Source of the DNA: Ascaris suum
Taxonomy: Eukaryota > Nematoda > Chromadorea > Rhabditida > Ascarididae
Assembly (NCBI GenBank): GCA_013433145.1
Contig: CM024178.1
Span: 7,673,260 to 7,737,259, forward strand
DNA length: 64,000 nt
Direction of reading: 5' to 3'
A model generated the notes under the pieces. That model did no database searches and was not told where the DNA came from. It worked only from the letters and a program-made list of their open reading frames with translations. Positions within the stretch are counted from its first letter, which is position 1. Each line of letters starts with the position of its first letter. Positions 1 to 22,919 of the stretch are shown here, in pieces. The position numbers and the translations under genes were made by a program.

Positions 1-1455
1 AGAAGTGTAGCGTGTAATTTCAAATTAGTTTTTTTCCGATGATAGTCAAGAGGTTTACACGATTCATTCGAATATTATTCAAGGAAGTGGTTTTTTGGCT
101 TTTTTTTTTGAAGGATATAAAACTACTGCCTTATAAAGCGGAAACCTCAAAAAATCGAAGGATATTTATTGGTGGGATATTTTTCGACGTCAACTCATTG
201 ATATAGATATGATGTGGATCATTATCGTAATAATAAATGCTCGTCGGGCTGTATTTATCGTTTGCAATTTGAACTCCTCGAAATCTTTCACGTCATTCTT
301 ACCCTCTCCTCGCTCCTCTAGTGAATTTGACTTCGAGAGTCTTGATAAGGAGTCTCTGAAGTTCAACTTTTAAAGCCTTGAATATCAACACCATTATCAA
401 ATCCTACTTCTAAGTTTTTTTTCTACTTCTGCAATAAATTCAAGCAGAATGGCCGATAAAAAGGCCACCTTATAGTCTGAGTAGTATTTTTTTCATAGGT
501 TTTTTTAACGTTACTACAAACTCATAGAAAAGTTAATGAGAGACTGCATTAACTCGCGAATCGAGGGTATATATTTTAAAACAGAATAGAAAAGCAAATG
601 AGGAGGGTATTATCAATTGTACGGGTTGTGTAGGTGTACTACAACTAAAGCTAAAATTTTCCACCTATTGAGGGTAAAGAAAAAGAGATAATCGAGTCAT
701 GAATTTTGGATTTAATGAAGCCAATAAAAAGGAAATAAGAATGAAAAATATCACTAAAATGCGCAACGTTAGCAATAATTAACTTTTCAGCAATTCCAAA
801 AATATTTTGTCTTTTTTGATAAGTAATGACAGGCTCAACTTTAATTATCTATTCCATCATCGTTGAAGTTCATTTCATACTAATTAACTCAATTTTTGCT
901 AAAATTTGCATTAAAAAAGGTAATTTGTTGAGTTGAAAAAGATCATTAATGGTAGTTTCTGTTGAAAATCTAATTTCTTGGTGCGATGAAAATCTATCAT
1001 TTGAGAAGAAAATAATACCCTTTCGGACTTTTAGAGAGCATAATTTTCCAATGGGGATATCGCAAATTCCACTTCTTACAGAACCTGCTATTGATATGCA
1101 AATTGCATTATTACATTGAACGTTGAGTGATGCGCTTTCAAAATGTGTATCTAATTTGCAGCATCAAAATATCGTCTGTTTTCCTATTGGGATAGTTAAG
1201 CTTACCGTTGTGGAAAATTATTTTTTGTATAGCTTTATAAGAATGTTTATTTTTATGGAACTTCATTGAGTTGTCTATAGGTATTCGTTCAAATTTTTAT
1301 TTAAAATAAAACCATCATCGTTGAAATGTTTCAAAAAATAAATTCCAGATTCAATTAGACAAATTCTCGAAAATTCCTAAATAATAGAAACAAACTAGGC
1401 GTCAAATTTGCACAAGAATCGTTAAGAAATATATAATAGAATATATAATTTATAG
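1..1455 (+). other. Upstream flank of receptor gene; possible first coding exon at 741-767
   Basis: This A+T-rich stretch holds no long open frame. The first secure receptor exon begins at 1456 directly after an acceptor (TTTATAG), so at least one exon lies upstream. One candidate is 741-767: an ATG followed by eight codons reading MKNITKMRN, ending at a GTTAGC donor. It ends in phase 0, which matches the next exon, and it carries an N-I-T glycosylation motif as expected of a receptor N-terminus. The exon is tiny and its donor weak, so this is only a suggestion. Nothing else recognisable is seen here. Confidence 0.3.
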
Positions 1456-10735
<9,280 letters not shown>

Positions 10736-13700
10736 CGCATAAATATACCTTTCATATCGCTGCAAGGCGTATTTTCCAATTGTAATTCTCATTTGTTCTT
10801 TAATACATATAGGGGAAGGGAAGAGGGAAAAGTGGAAGAGGAGGAGGAAGTCATTCAAAAAAAGGGATTATTCCGCATGGTGCGTCCCGCCTCCTTACCA
10901 CCATATTGAATAATTGTCATAATGTGGGAAATTTTATCAGATTATATCGCATTTGATTTCCAAAATATTTTACAATATTCTATCCTAATGCCCACGTATC
11001 CTCACTTTTCCGATAGTTCTAGGCTTCACACTGACCATCACTTAAATCGTTGTAAAACGCAGTTTTTTAATGTTTGTTTGTATTTATCTGTTTGTCTACT
11101 AACTGATTTGTTTGTTTACTGTATATTGCAAACTCTATGTAATGAATTTGTCTGTTGTACGTAACATATTTGTTTTCGTTATAATAATATTTATGTCTAT
11201 AAATGCTGTTATAATATATGAGAGAAAATGGTTCCAGGTCGAAAAAAACGATATAGTGACTATTTATAATCTTCGCTAATTTTAATATATTTTATGTTCT
11301 TACTTATTAATCGTTAGGAATTTATTCAAAAAAAGTGATTATGTCAAGATCTCATTGCATAAATTGTTGATAGGTATTTATAATCACATCCGATTTGCTT
11401 GCGTCGATTTTAAAAAATGATATAAAATTCTTTGCTATATCCAATGTTATCTATTAAATTTGCAATAGGAAAGGGGTTTCGCTTTTCGAAAATCGGAATC
11501 ATAAGCGTAATTCGTACGAATGTTTAAATTTCGGAATCGGAATTCTCGTCAAATCATGATATCGGTTCTAAGATTCCCGAATGGTAACCATAACTATGAA
11601 TTTCAAAGAATTACAAGAAATTCGGATTTTGGCAAATGCAAATTTCTATGCGATCCAACTAAACATTCCGCTTTAACTTTAATTGGACATATATAACATT
11701 TAAAAATAATGTCACCATTTTTTAAAAAATTTATATTCAGTAAATGAAAAAAAGCCAATCAAAAAAGCAACCGTTACTAATAGCCGATATAGTAACGTCA
11801 ATAATTTCTTTCCTCCTTATATAGCAATGATATTTCGAAAATCTTGACCTCGATGCTTCACGATCGTGCTAATGCAGAATTTGAAACAAGCGTCAGGGAT
11901 ATGACACATGAAGCGATTTATTAAATCACAAGAGTAGTCATTCCGAACCCGGCATTTCACTTAGTCATTCTGGATCCCATATTTCATTTCTTAATTCCGG
12001 ATTCTTTATTTAATTGTTGTGTTATTGAATGTGTTGTTTGTTTTGTGCTGTGTTGCATTTGTCGTTTCTTGCAAACGGCTGCCTACAAACGTTCATGGCA
12101 CTATTTTTTTCAACTGCAATTTAAAGAAGTCGAGTTCATTTCATGCCGAATTTGTATTACGCCATATTAAAAAGAATATTTTCATATTTTTTGCAGGCTT
12201 TCGCAAAATTACATCATTTAGCAGGAAGTACATTTTTTTAACGTTAATCAAATCGGCTGTAGATCAAGCGGGAATAATGCGCCATACAAACAAGGTCAAG
12301 AGCTATAGGCAAATCAAATATCTACCCAGTATGTATCTGAGGCTAGCCTGAAGCAGAATCGGGAGAGTATAGAAGGGGTTGTTGTGATCAGTTATTCATT
12401 CTACCCTCTAGACTGGTCTTAAGGCCGAATGGGCATACCTCCGAGCGTTGGAGTACGTGAGATGATTGGCGGCAGCGTGGAATTCGACTGCGGGATCGTT
12501 CTGGCGATTCAAGCTATCCTAGTGTCCCTTCTTGTTTGTCGTCACCTTACTATACAACTGTGCTCAATCGTTCGCCCCTTAAACGTTTGTCGTCTCGCAG
12601 TTTACCCAACCGCATCTCCATGGAAGGTGCAGAACCTCGAGGAGGCCTGGACGACTAAGAAAGCTGACCCTTACAATTTCACAAAAGTACTTTTTTAACT
12701 AAAGCACATTTTTTGCAAAATTACGCTACGCCAAGATGTTGTCTTTGCCTAGATATATATGTGAGAACCAGCTATGATTATGAATTTTGGTAAATTTACT
12801 GCTGTTTTGAGTTCATTACCTCCCCCTCCCCTCCCCCCATAGGGATCCTTGTATAAAGGTGAGTCATAAACTTTGGACCACGGGGCCGGGACTCCGCGCC
12901 CAAGCATCTTTCTACACGGGGGGAGATTTTCTGGAACCGAGTTCCCCGCTGAAGCCCGGTCGGCTTCGCGTCTCTATGAGCGATGTCGGAAAAGCAGGTC
13001 TTACTTTCGCGAGGTTGAAAAATTCTCCATGGAGCTCCAGGGACTTCGTCAGGCACTATGTTCGAACAGCTGAATGGAAAACGTGACGCATAGGTGTTAG
13101 TAAAGGAACAATTTATTACAAAAGAGGACTGCAAGATATAATAGACATATCAGAAAAGATAATGAAAAATGGGAGAAGCTGGAGTTGGACAAGATCACTC
13201 TCGATGTTTCTTAGACACATTCGGTCCATATGAAGTCAAAAAAAAGTATTAGGATCCGATAAGTTAAAAAGAAAGCATGAAATTGAGGAAAAAATCAGGT
13301 CGCATCAGAATTATGCTCTCTTTTTACCTTCAACGGGAAAACTTCCGGCGTCAAAAAAATGCGTTTATTGGACACTCCTATATGCCTGCGATGTGCATGT
13401 GATTTTAATTTTGAAAGTTGGAAGCAAGAAGAAACAATAAGAGACGTAATTTTTCATCTGTATTAGATAACAATAATTAACACAAACTTTACAAATCACT
13501 AATATCAAGTCATTATGATTTTCTACACTACTGTAATTTATGTTGCTCGGTTGGACGTTTCGAAGGCTATAGAACGTCATGCTTCGTCATCTCGGAAGTT
13601 TCTTTAAATTACTATACTATGGTACAGGTCTTAAAATTTCAAAAATTATGCAATAACATAGTTTTTCGGCTTCAAACTTTTATGAGTTCTATTATATTAT

Positions 13701-14300
13701 AGTTCACTATTAGAAAAAATTCTTAGAATGTACTATAATATGTCTTATTAGCCTGAAAACTGATGAGCTCTAATTTCCTTTATAGTGATAAAAATATGGG
13801 TAAAATTGCGACTTATTATATCGAGTTGTCACTTTCCAGAACTTTGTTTCTCGTCAGCATTCGTATTCGTTCCCTCTTCGCCTCCTTTCCGCATCATTTT
13901 AGCTTACCTTTCGAAAATAAAATATTGATACTATAGTCACTTCTTGGCCGTGCGTTCAGCGAAACCTCTTCATTCGGAGCCAGCTCCTAAAGACCCCTCT
14001 ATCAGCCATCTACACTGAGTCATGCATGCGAATATGTCTAATATAGACATACTTTTTGGGACTTCAGCCGCAACTTCTGTATCAAACTAGCGCATTTTAC
14101 ATTTGTTAACGTATCACACTTTTCCACACCTTACGCATAGTATTTTGCAAAAAACCGGACCAAATTCGTATATCGGGGGTTGGGATATGACATAGGAGAA
14201 ATCAGGGACGGGCACAACAACGCGCGCCGCTGCGCCACCCCCCGCATCTTTTCTCACAGACCACATCACTCACCAAGTCACAGAAAGACAGTAGGCCAAG
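10736..14300. other. Intergenic region: receptor 3' flank, degenerate repeats, GC-rich island
   Basis: No gene is supported. The first kilobase is A+T-rich and probably includes the receptor 3' untranslated region. At 11938-12015 three degenerate copies of a 25-28-base motif (CATTCYGGATCCC...ATTTCA) stand in tandem. From about 12420 to 13090 the base composition becomes clearly more G+C-rich than its surroundings, with overlapping open frames on both strands but no recognisable domain. 13100-14300 returns to A+T-rich sequence with no visible structure. Confidence 0.6.
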
Positions 14301-14312
14301 TAGTACACAACA

Positions 14313-14462
14313 GACTCGTGTCTTCGGCGCTGGAAAGACACAAGACGAAGATATGGGTCACGGATCCGCGCCTTCGGCCCTGGGACAAGAGAAGACGAAG
14401 ATATGGATAGTAGACTCGCGCCTTCGGCGCGATAACGTGGACGAAAGGGTAAAATAGCTTAC
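14313..14462. repeat. Tandem repeat, about 50-base period, GCGCCTTCGGCGC core
   Basis: Two full copies and one partial copy start at 14313, 14363 and 14413. Each contains a palindromic CGCCTTCGGCGC-like core and, in the two full copies, GAAGACGAAGATATGG. The third continues into GCGATAACGTGGACGAAAGGGTAAAAT, which recurs at about 19163-19188 (with ATCAA for GTGGA), at the far edge of the neighbouring repeat block. This suggests the array sits at a block boundary. Confidence 0.75.
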
Positions 14463-14859
14463 GATTTTTGTATTAAATGGATTCCTGTAATCTTTCTAAA
14501 CGTTCATAAGAAGTTAACATCACTGGAGGAAGGAATGATGCACAAGGAGCGCTACCGCCCCCTTGAACCCGCCGCTTTCTTTCATGTGAGTTGTGTTACG
14601 GGGAGAGAGTAAAATTGTTCCTGTGACTCTCTCACATTTCTTTCTATTCAGTCGCGCAATGACATTTCCAAAAATTATTGAAAAACTGGCCCCCATATGT
14701 TATGGACCCTCCCAAAGGATTTGCCTGGCGCGTCGAATGGCACAATATTTTCAGGAAAAATTTTAATATTCAGAATTTTTTTCGTCACTCGGCATACGGC
14801 CGACAACATGCGCGACATGATTGCACAGATAACGCAAAATTGTGAAGGCAGATCAAAGT

Positions 14860-15120
14860 GTCGAAGTAGATAAAAATCTGAAGGCAGATCAAAGTACATC
14901 AAAATATGAAGGTCGACCAAAGCACATCAGAATGTGACGTTGATCAAAGTATGAAGGCGGATCGAAGTAGATCAAAACATGAAGGTAGACCAAGTATGCA
15001 GGTGGATCAAAGTATCAAACTAGATCAAAATCTTAAGTTATATGAAAATAGATCAAAACGTGAAGGTAGATCAAGGTAGATCAGAATGCGAAGGAAGATC
15101 AAAATATGATGGTAGATCTG
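14860..15120 (+). repeat. Degenerate GATCAAARTA-type tandem repeat
   Basis: About fifteen imperfect repeats of a core GATCAAA(G/A)TA, alternating with GAAGGTAGA or GAAGGCAGA, run to the edge of the first full 2 kb unit. No equivalent array is visible in the second unit, so this is a local expansion. Confidence 0.8.
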
Positions 15121-17084
15121 CGATTTTCCGGAATTTTTTCTCGGCCCCTATTGAACCTAGGGGATACCACATATGTCGTTGGAGAGATCTCGTCGAGCAT
15201 GTCACAAATCAGGAGACCGTTCACGGCAATAAAACCCTGAAAATCGAAATTCCAAAAATCGTCCCCGGTGGAATCGGTTTTCAGCGTTTCTTCGTAATTG
15301 GAATAATTTATATACCATTTGATAGAGTTTTTGAAGTTCTGTTAGAAAAATGAAACCACAATTCCCTAGGCCTATCCGTTGGCGAGATAAAAATGCGTAA
15401 TCATCTATTATAGTACGTTCTTATAGAAAGTTCGTATAAATTAATTTTTATAATGAACAAACTCGATGTCAAACAATCCAAATGATAGATATTATTAAAG
15501 AACAGTGCATGCAGTAGTGAAAATTAGAAGATCCAGGAAGAAGAGATAAATCGAAGCCATGCTGATCGTACGCAGAACTGAGGAAGCGAACCTATTAACT
15601 ATATATTTTTTATTTCAGTGCTAAATGTCAATGTCAGGGAAAGACTGAGGCACCTTGACCGCCATTTCATCGGGGTGTAGTTGTTGCTATGAAAAAACCG
15701 GACTTTGTGGAGGAAAACAATGGAAAAATGTTGCAATCCGAAAGGTCGACCAACGCGCTGCACTGCACCCCCACTGCACCCCATCATATTTCCATGCACT
15801 AAACCACTCCGCTATACACACACCAGTCCTAGTGACACCTTCAAGCGAGGACAATTTTGCAGGTGCAGCTATCACTGCAATTGAACCATCATTACAGGAA
15901 ATCACTGTTTTTAGTTTCTTTTCTCCCATATTCACCGCAGCGTTCTGCCATGTTCGGTATAGAAGTGAATGCTGATTGCAATAAAAAAAGCGCCATTAAC
16001 ATCCGTTCGGAATTGGAGCATTATGAAGGCATAATGTGATTTGTCTGTCTCTCTCACCTTTGCGTACTATTTCGCCACCGAATGCAAATTTCAGGATTTG
16101 CGCCAGAGATAGCCAAGCATGTTATAGACTACTGGAAAGGGAATTGCATGGGCGTCGAAAGGCGCAATGCATGCACACCTCCGATTATGCGGAAAAAAGT
16201 TATGACCGAAAATAGAAAAAGTCCAGGATATCCTGAAAGTACAGGATCGGAGTGGAACGAAATATTTATTTCTGCAGTACTCTTGAGGAGATGTGGAAAA
16301 ATGTAATTGATGAGGAAACCGTGGGATGAAGCAGAAAAAAGTTGCAAAAAATGAAGTTGGCAGCTTGCCGAATTTTTTTATCGGATCGGGAAACTTTTCA
16401 AGGAACCCACTACCTCACCGGAGGCCATCCATAACAGAAAAAGCTCCAGCTCAATTCACCCAATGGGAGTGGAGATATGGCGAAAAATGCATTTTCAGGA
16501 TCCCCAACGGATATCCCACCAGGATCACTAAATATCCACAAGTTTTCTTCACCGGCATCTATGGTCCCTCATTCCCAAGAGGTCCTAAAGAAATCGCACA
16601 AAAAATGCAAAATTCACAAAGATATAAAAGTTTTTGGATTTTCCATACATTTCCAACATTTTCCAGAAAAATTTTCATATTCGGGATTTCTTTCGTAATT
16701 TCACATATAGCCGACAACATGCACCACATGATTGCGCATGTAATGCAAAAAAAAAAAACACACAAAAAGATATCGGCAAAAACCCTTAACTAAGGAAAAT
16801 CCATATTATCCAGAGTATCTCAATGCAGAAGCGCAATACATCCACCAAAAACAATGCGTCCCGTCCCCCTTTCGATCGAAAAATTGGGGTTTTTGCGAAT
16901 TTTTTTCTTGGCCCCTACGAAACCTTCGAGCGTGTTCCATATACCATTCGAGAGGCCTCGGCGAGCTAAAGAGAAATCAAAAGACCGTTTACAGCGATAT
17001 GGAATACCGATTGAGAGCGAAAATCTCGAAAATCGTAAAAATCGAGATTTCAGAAAATCCAGCCAGTCGAATCGTTTTTCAACT

Positions 17085-17790
17085 TTTGTTCCGAAATATA
17101 GCAAATTATACACCATTCGATAGAGCTTTTAAAGTTGTATTAGAAAAAGCAAACTATGATTCGCTACGCCTAACCGTAGTGGAGAAAAAAAAATCCCGAA
17201 TTATTACCTATTACCGCATATTTGTATAGAAAATTCACATAAATTAATTTTTATAGCGGACAAATCATGTACAAATCAATGAAAAACTGAAACATTATAA
17301 CAACAAAAGATCGTAGAGGAATACAAGCAAAAAATATCAAGCAAGATGAGATAAACGGAAATTATGTTGATCGCAGGTAGAAGTGAAAACATAAACCTAT
17401 TAACTCGAAAAAAAATTTTTTTTTCAGTACTAAATTGAGGTTCCCAATTGAAATAATTTATATACCATTTGATAGTGCTTTTAAAGTTGTGTTGGAAAAA
17501 GCAAACTTTGACTCGCTAGACCTAATCTTAGTGGAGGAAACAATTCCGAATTATCTATTATCGAAAATTTGTAGAGGAAATTCATATAAATTAATTTTTT
17601 TAATAAACACATCAGCTACAAATCTATCCGAAGCTGAAATATTATAAAAGAAAAGATCATAAAAGAATGAAAATGAAAAGATCTATGAAGAAGATAGAAA
17701 CCGAAACTATGTTGATCGCAGGTAGAAGTGAAAATACGAACCTATTAATCCTAATTTTTTATTTCAGTACTAAATTAAGGTCAGGGGGCT
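17085..17790 (+). repeat. Direct duplication of a ~350-base segment within the repeat block
   Basis: The segment beginning ATACCATTTGATAG (or ACACCATTCGATAG) and ending TTTTTCAGTACTAAATT occurs once at about 15305-15630 and twice back to back at about 17085-17435 and 17440-17790. All three share AAATTAATTTTTATA, TGTTGATCGCAGG-type stretches (diverged in the first copy) and a terminal poly-T plus CAG that looks like a 3' splice site. This extra copy accounts for much of the length difference between the two large units. Confidence 0.75.
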
Positions 17791-20700
17791 CCACCCCCTT
17801 GTACCCCCCGCGAGGGGACTGCCGCCCCCCTTGACCCCTTGCTTTCATCCGCGTATACTTGTTGCTGTGGAAATTATTATTTTCATTTTTTTCTCTCTCA
17901 AAATATTTCGGTCTCCGAGCAAACCTACAAACTTTCGAAAGAGAATTAAATGATGAATCGAACAGAAAAAATCTCATCGAAATTCCTCCAAGAGGGGTCG
18001 AGTTATGAACGCCCATAATTTCGTTTCTCTGCTTCTCTCATTTCTGTGTACTATTTCGTCGCCAAATGCAATTTCCAACATTTCCGCCAGAGATAGCCTA
18101 GGCATGTTATAGACGAAATCTATTGACCTGGGGCGTCGAATGCCGCAAAGCGCGCATCTCTGCGATGATCGTGAAAAAAGTTATGACTGAAAATGTAAAT
18201 ATTCCTGAATATCCTGAAAACCAAGGATCAGAGCGAAACCCAACTTATATCATTGTAATAGGCTTGGCGAGTGATGAAAACTTGTAGTTGATGAGGAAAC
18301 TGAGAAAACCGTAGTGTTAAAAGAGAAAGAAGTTATAAAAATGAAGTTGGCGATTTGCCAATTTTGTTCACCCAGCTCCGGAAACTTCTCAGCGATTCTG
18401 GCAGGCAATCCCAAACCATGAATAATAAAAAAATTCCAGCCTATTTGAGCTATTCTTTACCGGGATATGGTCGAAAAATGATTTTCCGGATCCCGAACGG
18501 ATGTCTCAATCGGATCAACAAATATCCATAATTTTTCTTCACCTACACCTACGATCCCATATTCCGGAGAGGTCCTATAAAAACTTACCGAAAAATTCAA
18601 AACATGACAAAGATATAAACATTTCCAGATTGTTGCCCATATTTTGCGAACATTTTCCGGAAAAATTTCCATATTCAGGATTTCACAACAACATGTCCCC
18701 TACGATCCTGTAGAAGATCAAAAAAAAGAAAACAAAAATCCATCAAGTACGAAAAAACTTATCAGCAAAAATGCTTAACTATGAAAAAAATTTTTCAACC
18801 GGATTATTTCCGGATTTCATTCGACAACATATCGCCAAAACTGAATAGTTCATTTCCACCGCATCCAGAAGCCGTATGCAAAAAATCACGCCGAAATAAC
18901 CACTTGTTGGAGAGTTATTGTGGTAGAACGCAAAAAATCGACAACATGCACCACACACGTAATGCAAAAAAAAACATGAACACATTGCGACAGACACACA
19001 CAAAAAGATATCGGCAAAAAATGCTTAACTATGGAAAATCCATGTTATCCAGAACATCTCAATGCAGAAGCGCAATACATCCACCAAAAACAATGTGCCC
19101 CGTAAGCATGGAATTTCCAACATTTTAAAGAAAAAACGAGCCGAATCGAGCGAAGCGTTCTTGCGATAACATCAACGAAAGGGTAAAATTTACACAGAAT
19201 AGATCACTAACGATTCGTTGTTGAGAAAATGTTGACGAAAAATTAGAATTACGAATGCAACAGCGAGACCGTGATTTTCAAAAACTGCTTCTTGCAGCTT
19301 TACTTGAAGACCATACAGTAAAGTAATATAAGCACAGTGAAAACGGTTTTTTCGTCCGCCGATTTCCCCCCAAAAAGATGAACGAGATGTTTTCCAATCC
19401 TCCGTCCGCCGATCTCTCATTCCGCGAGGCCTTTTCTTTTCGTGCTTGTTGAGATTCCGAGAATGGAAAGTCCGCAGGTGCGAAAAGTTCCCCCCCCCCC
19501 CCCACGGAGCAGCTCCTCCACACGAGCAGCCTTCCCGGCAGGGGTCACCATGGAAGCCCGCGTCCAAGGATGCCCCTTCCGTCTACTAAATTGTATTCAG
19601 CATTTCTCGATGAGCACCTATTGCTAATTCGTTAACATTCATTGCCTTTTTTCACTTTCTATGACTAAAATATGCCATAAAATTGTCACACTGAATTTTG
19701 CTCTGCAAAGAGTTGAATGCGACCCCCCCCCCCCTCCTCAAAAAAAAAACTGTATTTCTTAAATAAAAAATAAGCAAACGCATAATTGATATTTTTATCA
19801 TAATATTTCAACAACATTTTTTGCACGCTTATCGATGTTTTCGATTGAAATGCTAAAGCGTATAACATGCCAGCCTCTCTGGCATATTTTCCACCTGTCG
19901 TTTTTCATTTTAGGAGGATATAAGATTAAGGGATAGTGGATATGGCACGATCAGCGATTTGTATGCCATACTGTTATTCTTTCATTCATTTAGTCGTATG
20001 CTAAGATTATTGCTTCCGAAGATGAGGGAAAAGAGGCGATGATGAAGGTGTGCGTGATATATTGGGTGAATTTTATTACGATTAGAAAAAATTAACAACA
20101 ATATCGAATTCCTCACTCATTTATGAGACTTTCATGCGTATATTGCAGTGCATTATTGATTATGAAAAGAAATATGATATCGATGTTTAAGCTGTGAGAA
20201 TTTAATTATATATGAATGGAATCATCAAAATTTTTTTTAAATTAATAAAATTTTTAAATTTTTATTTTTTTTAATTAATAAAAATTAAAATGGAAACAAG
20301 AATGAAGGAAGTTAAACAACCCGATTGTAACTCGCAATATATGCGTTGATAATATCAAATTAAAAGAGGAAATATTTTCTCTCAGTTTACATCGATTTCT
20401 TGCACGATACTATAATATTAACAAAGAAAAAAAATATGCATTACATTGCAATAATGCAATATATTTTCAGCACGTTGCAATTCATCATCTCATCTAAAAT
20501 TCAATTTTTTTTTTAAATTCAAACCTGAAAAAGTATTACGATGAAGTGGATTGCATTCAACGATAAACATCGATCGAATGCAATTTTATAAAATATTCGA
20601 TATAAGCATTGCAATGATTTAAAAAAAAAAAAAAAAAAAAAAAATTAGAATGGAAAACTTCAAGAATCTTTTATTATGAAATTATTTCAAATTATGTGAG

Positions 20701-22886
20701 GTATAGAGGTAGAACTTAAAAGTATAGGAATTGAATTCAACAAAATCGATGTACGATAGAAATTATACTTTCAAGAATAGTTGAGAAAATGCATTACGAT
20801 GTTGAAATGTTAAGCAAATGTTTCGCCATATTTTAATCGAAGAATCGTCGTAAAATCTCTTTTAATACTGTTATGATTACTTCAATAAGAATTACTGTAA
20901 AAAGATTTACTGCTGTAACGTAACGATAATAAAAAAAAAAAAAAACGGATGCAATAATGGCAGAATATTCGAGCTAATCGCATCAGTTAACTTCAAAAAA
21001 CTGTTTCACCTTTTGAAATCATAGGTGTGCTCAGCACTAAAAGAACGACAGATTCGCCGATACGAGAGGAGGAGGAGGGGAGGTCCGAGACGGGTTATAG
21101 TTGGAGAAAGGCTGGACGAGGAGAGGATGAGGAATCTACGAGGAGTGGTAATTGGGCGGGAAGAGAGGGAAACGTGAGAGCTGGATATCGGGCGAAAAAC
21201 CTTCATAACCATGACTTATTCATGCAGAGTGTAATGAAATCTCCAAACTTTTTGTTTTTCCGATGGTTAGACTAAGGTTGCATTTAAGAGGAAAATAAAT
21301 TTTTAGTTCTCTTTCGAACTTTTCTTTTGCATCTGTTGAAAAAAATTTTTTTTATTTTCAGTAGTGCTGCCTTCTAAAAGAACATCGCTTGGCCTATCTT
21401 CCCCCTCCCCCCTCCCCTCTTCCTTCACCTCCCTCAGATCCTGTCCATTCCGTGGACCTGAAATGCCATTCAATAGCATTTGTGTTTAGATAATGCTTGA
21501 TTCGAAGAAGTGTTGTTGAGCGACAATCAACTTTCAGGGATGGACGGGAAGAGGCGAGTTTCGGAGACCCCGAAATGTGTACGAGAACTCTTGATCCTAA
21601 GGATACTCTGGATCTCAGGATGACCGATGACCCACTTTTGTAGTCACAAGGCTAAGGTTGTTCCTGTGAATCTGAACTTAGAGTCGTCGTTGTTGCTGTA
21701 CGCTGTTATCATGTTTTCCATTATGGTCGAATTCCAATTCATAAAAAAAAACGAGTTGATAAACCGATCTATCAATATTTAAATCTTCCGCAAAGAGAAT
21801 ACAATGAAAAGTGAATTTTTTTTTCCCAAGTCGAAATTCCCTGATATTAAAATTTGTCATTACACCTTCATCATATAAACGTATCGTGTTTTTTTTTTTT
21901 TCTAAATTTTCGGTTGCAAAGCAGATCTCCTATATAAATCATATTCATTTCCTGAAGTATTGCGTATTATGCTTTACTTTACTTTAAATCAATAAAACTT
22001 CCATTACGAATAAATAACTCTTTATATCGCCTCCACTTCCGCTCAGGTAAAAATGTAAGGTGGCATGAAGGTTAGGGCTTAGGCTTATCTCCTGCCCGTT
22101 GGATGCTGACTAGTCGATTCACCGCTGGTCAACTTGAGAGGAAAGCCCGAATTTGCTCGCTCTACCGCCTTCGTCTCGTTAATGATGCTGATCAGAGTGC
22201 TTCGGTAGAACGGAGTCAAAGAGTCTGATCGGAGCCTTCTTACAACCAATTGCGCACTAACCAACACGGAACAGTGAATCGTGTAGTGTGCTAGTGTGCT
22301 ACAAACTCTAAAATATCTTGGGACTACTCAATATTATTGTACTACTCAATATTATTACAGCACTAAATATTAAAGTATAACACATTTGTGCTCATTTTAT
22401 GAGATCCTATTCGTCATATCATATAATTTATACCATGGCATATTGGTTTATACCAATGATATGTTTGATGAATAGAAAGTTAAATCCTCAAACTGGAAAT
22501 TTAAATTTTAAAAAATGTAACTAACACCTAAAAGTAGCTAAATTTTCTACGTTCAAATATGCTTTCAATTATTTCGATTATATTACATTTCAAACAAATA
22601 CACTATATTATAACTCAATTTGGTATTAGTATTTCTTGAAATATATAAAAAATACAGAGGTATAGAAAACATCATTGCCATTCACTGATAGATCAATTAT
22701 GTGCTATTTTGGAGGCTTAAAATGGTTTATAGGTTGGGGTGGTAGTGCTCAGCCACATAAGACAGAAGTTGTTATATCGTAATAGAACGCGTTATTTAAA
22801 ACTTAAGAGGTATTGTCACCGAAAGTAATGGGTGGTAATGGTGATGAGAGTGTAATGGAAGATGGGGAGTGAGAGTGCGATGAAGG

Positions 22887-22919
22887 ATGGGGGTGGGGGG
22901 TGGGGGGGGGGGGGGGGGG
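22887..22919 (+). repeat. Poly-G tract (18 G preceded by interrupted G runs)
   Basis: The run of 18 consecutive G at 22902-22919 is preceded by GGGGGTGGGGGGT. It is the longest G homopolymer seen and could form a quadruplex on the + strand. Similar runs (12-17 bases) occur at 25784, 29833, 30610 as G, and at 43600, 45768, 57258 and 60973 as C. Confidence 0.9.

Larger units (their letters stand above)
14540..19188. repeat. Tandem block of about 2 kb diverged repeat units
   Basis: Long stretches recur in the same order. 15110-15160 matches 16880-16930 (TCTCGGCCCCTA/TCTTGGCCCCTA). 16061-16640 matches 18045-18620. 16762-16860 matches 19003-19100 almost base for base. A decayed third copy at 14540-14830 shares the CGCCCCC-TTGA-CC and GCCGACAACATGC segments. 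The offset drifts from about 1.8 to 2.24 kb because of internal insertions. Frames up to 155 codons occur but differ between copies, so the unit looks non-coding. It could be a non-autonomous mobile element family or a local satellite. Confidence 0.75.

Noticed and set aside
12019..12351. 110-codon frame with a signal-peptide-like start (LLNVLFVLCCVAFVVSC)
   Set aside because: It starts only with GTG, has no ATG at the hydrophobic segment, no splice support and no recognisable mature domain.
16326..16793. 155-codon + strand frame
   Set aside because: It lies in the repeat block, and the matching part of the other unit (about 18.3-18.8 kb) does not keep the frame open.
22085..22267. 60-codon minus-strand frame in a slightly GC-richer patch
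   Set aside because: No start or splice support, no family resemblance, and it is isolated from any other exon.
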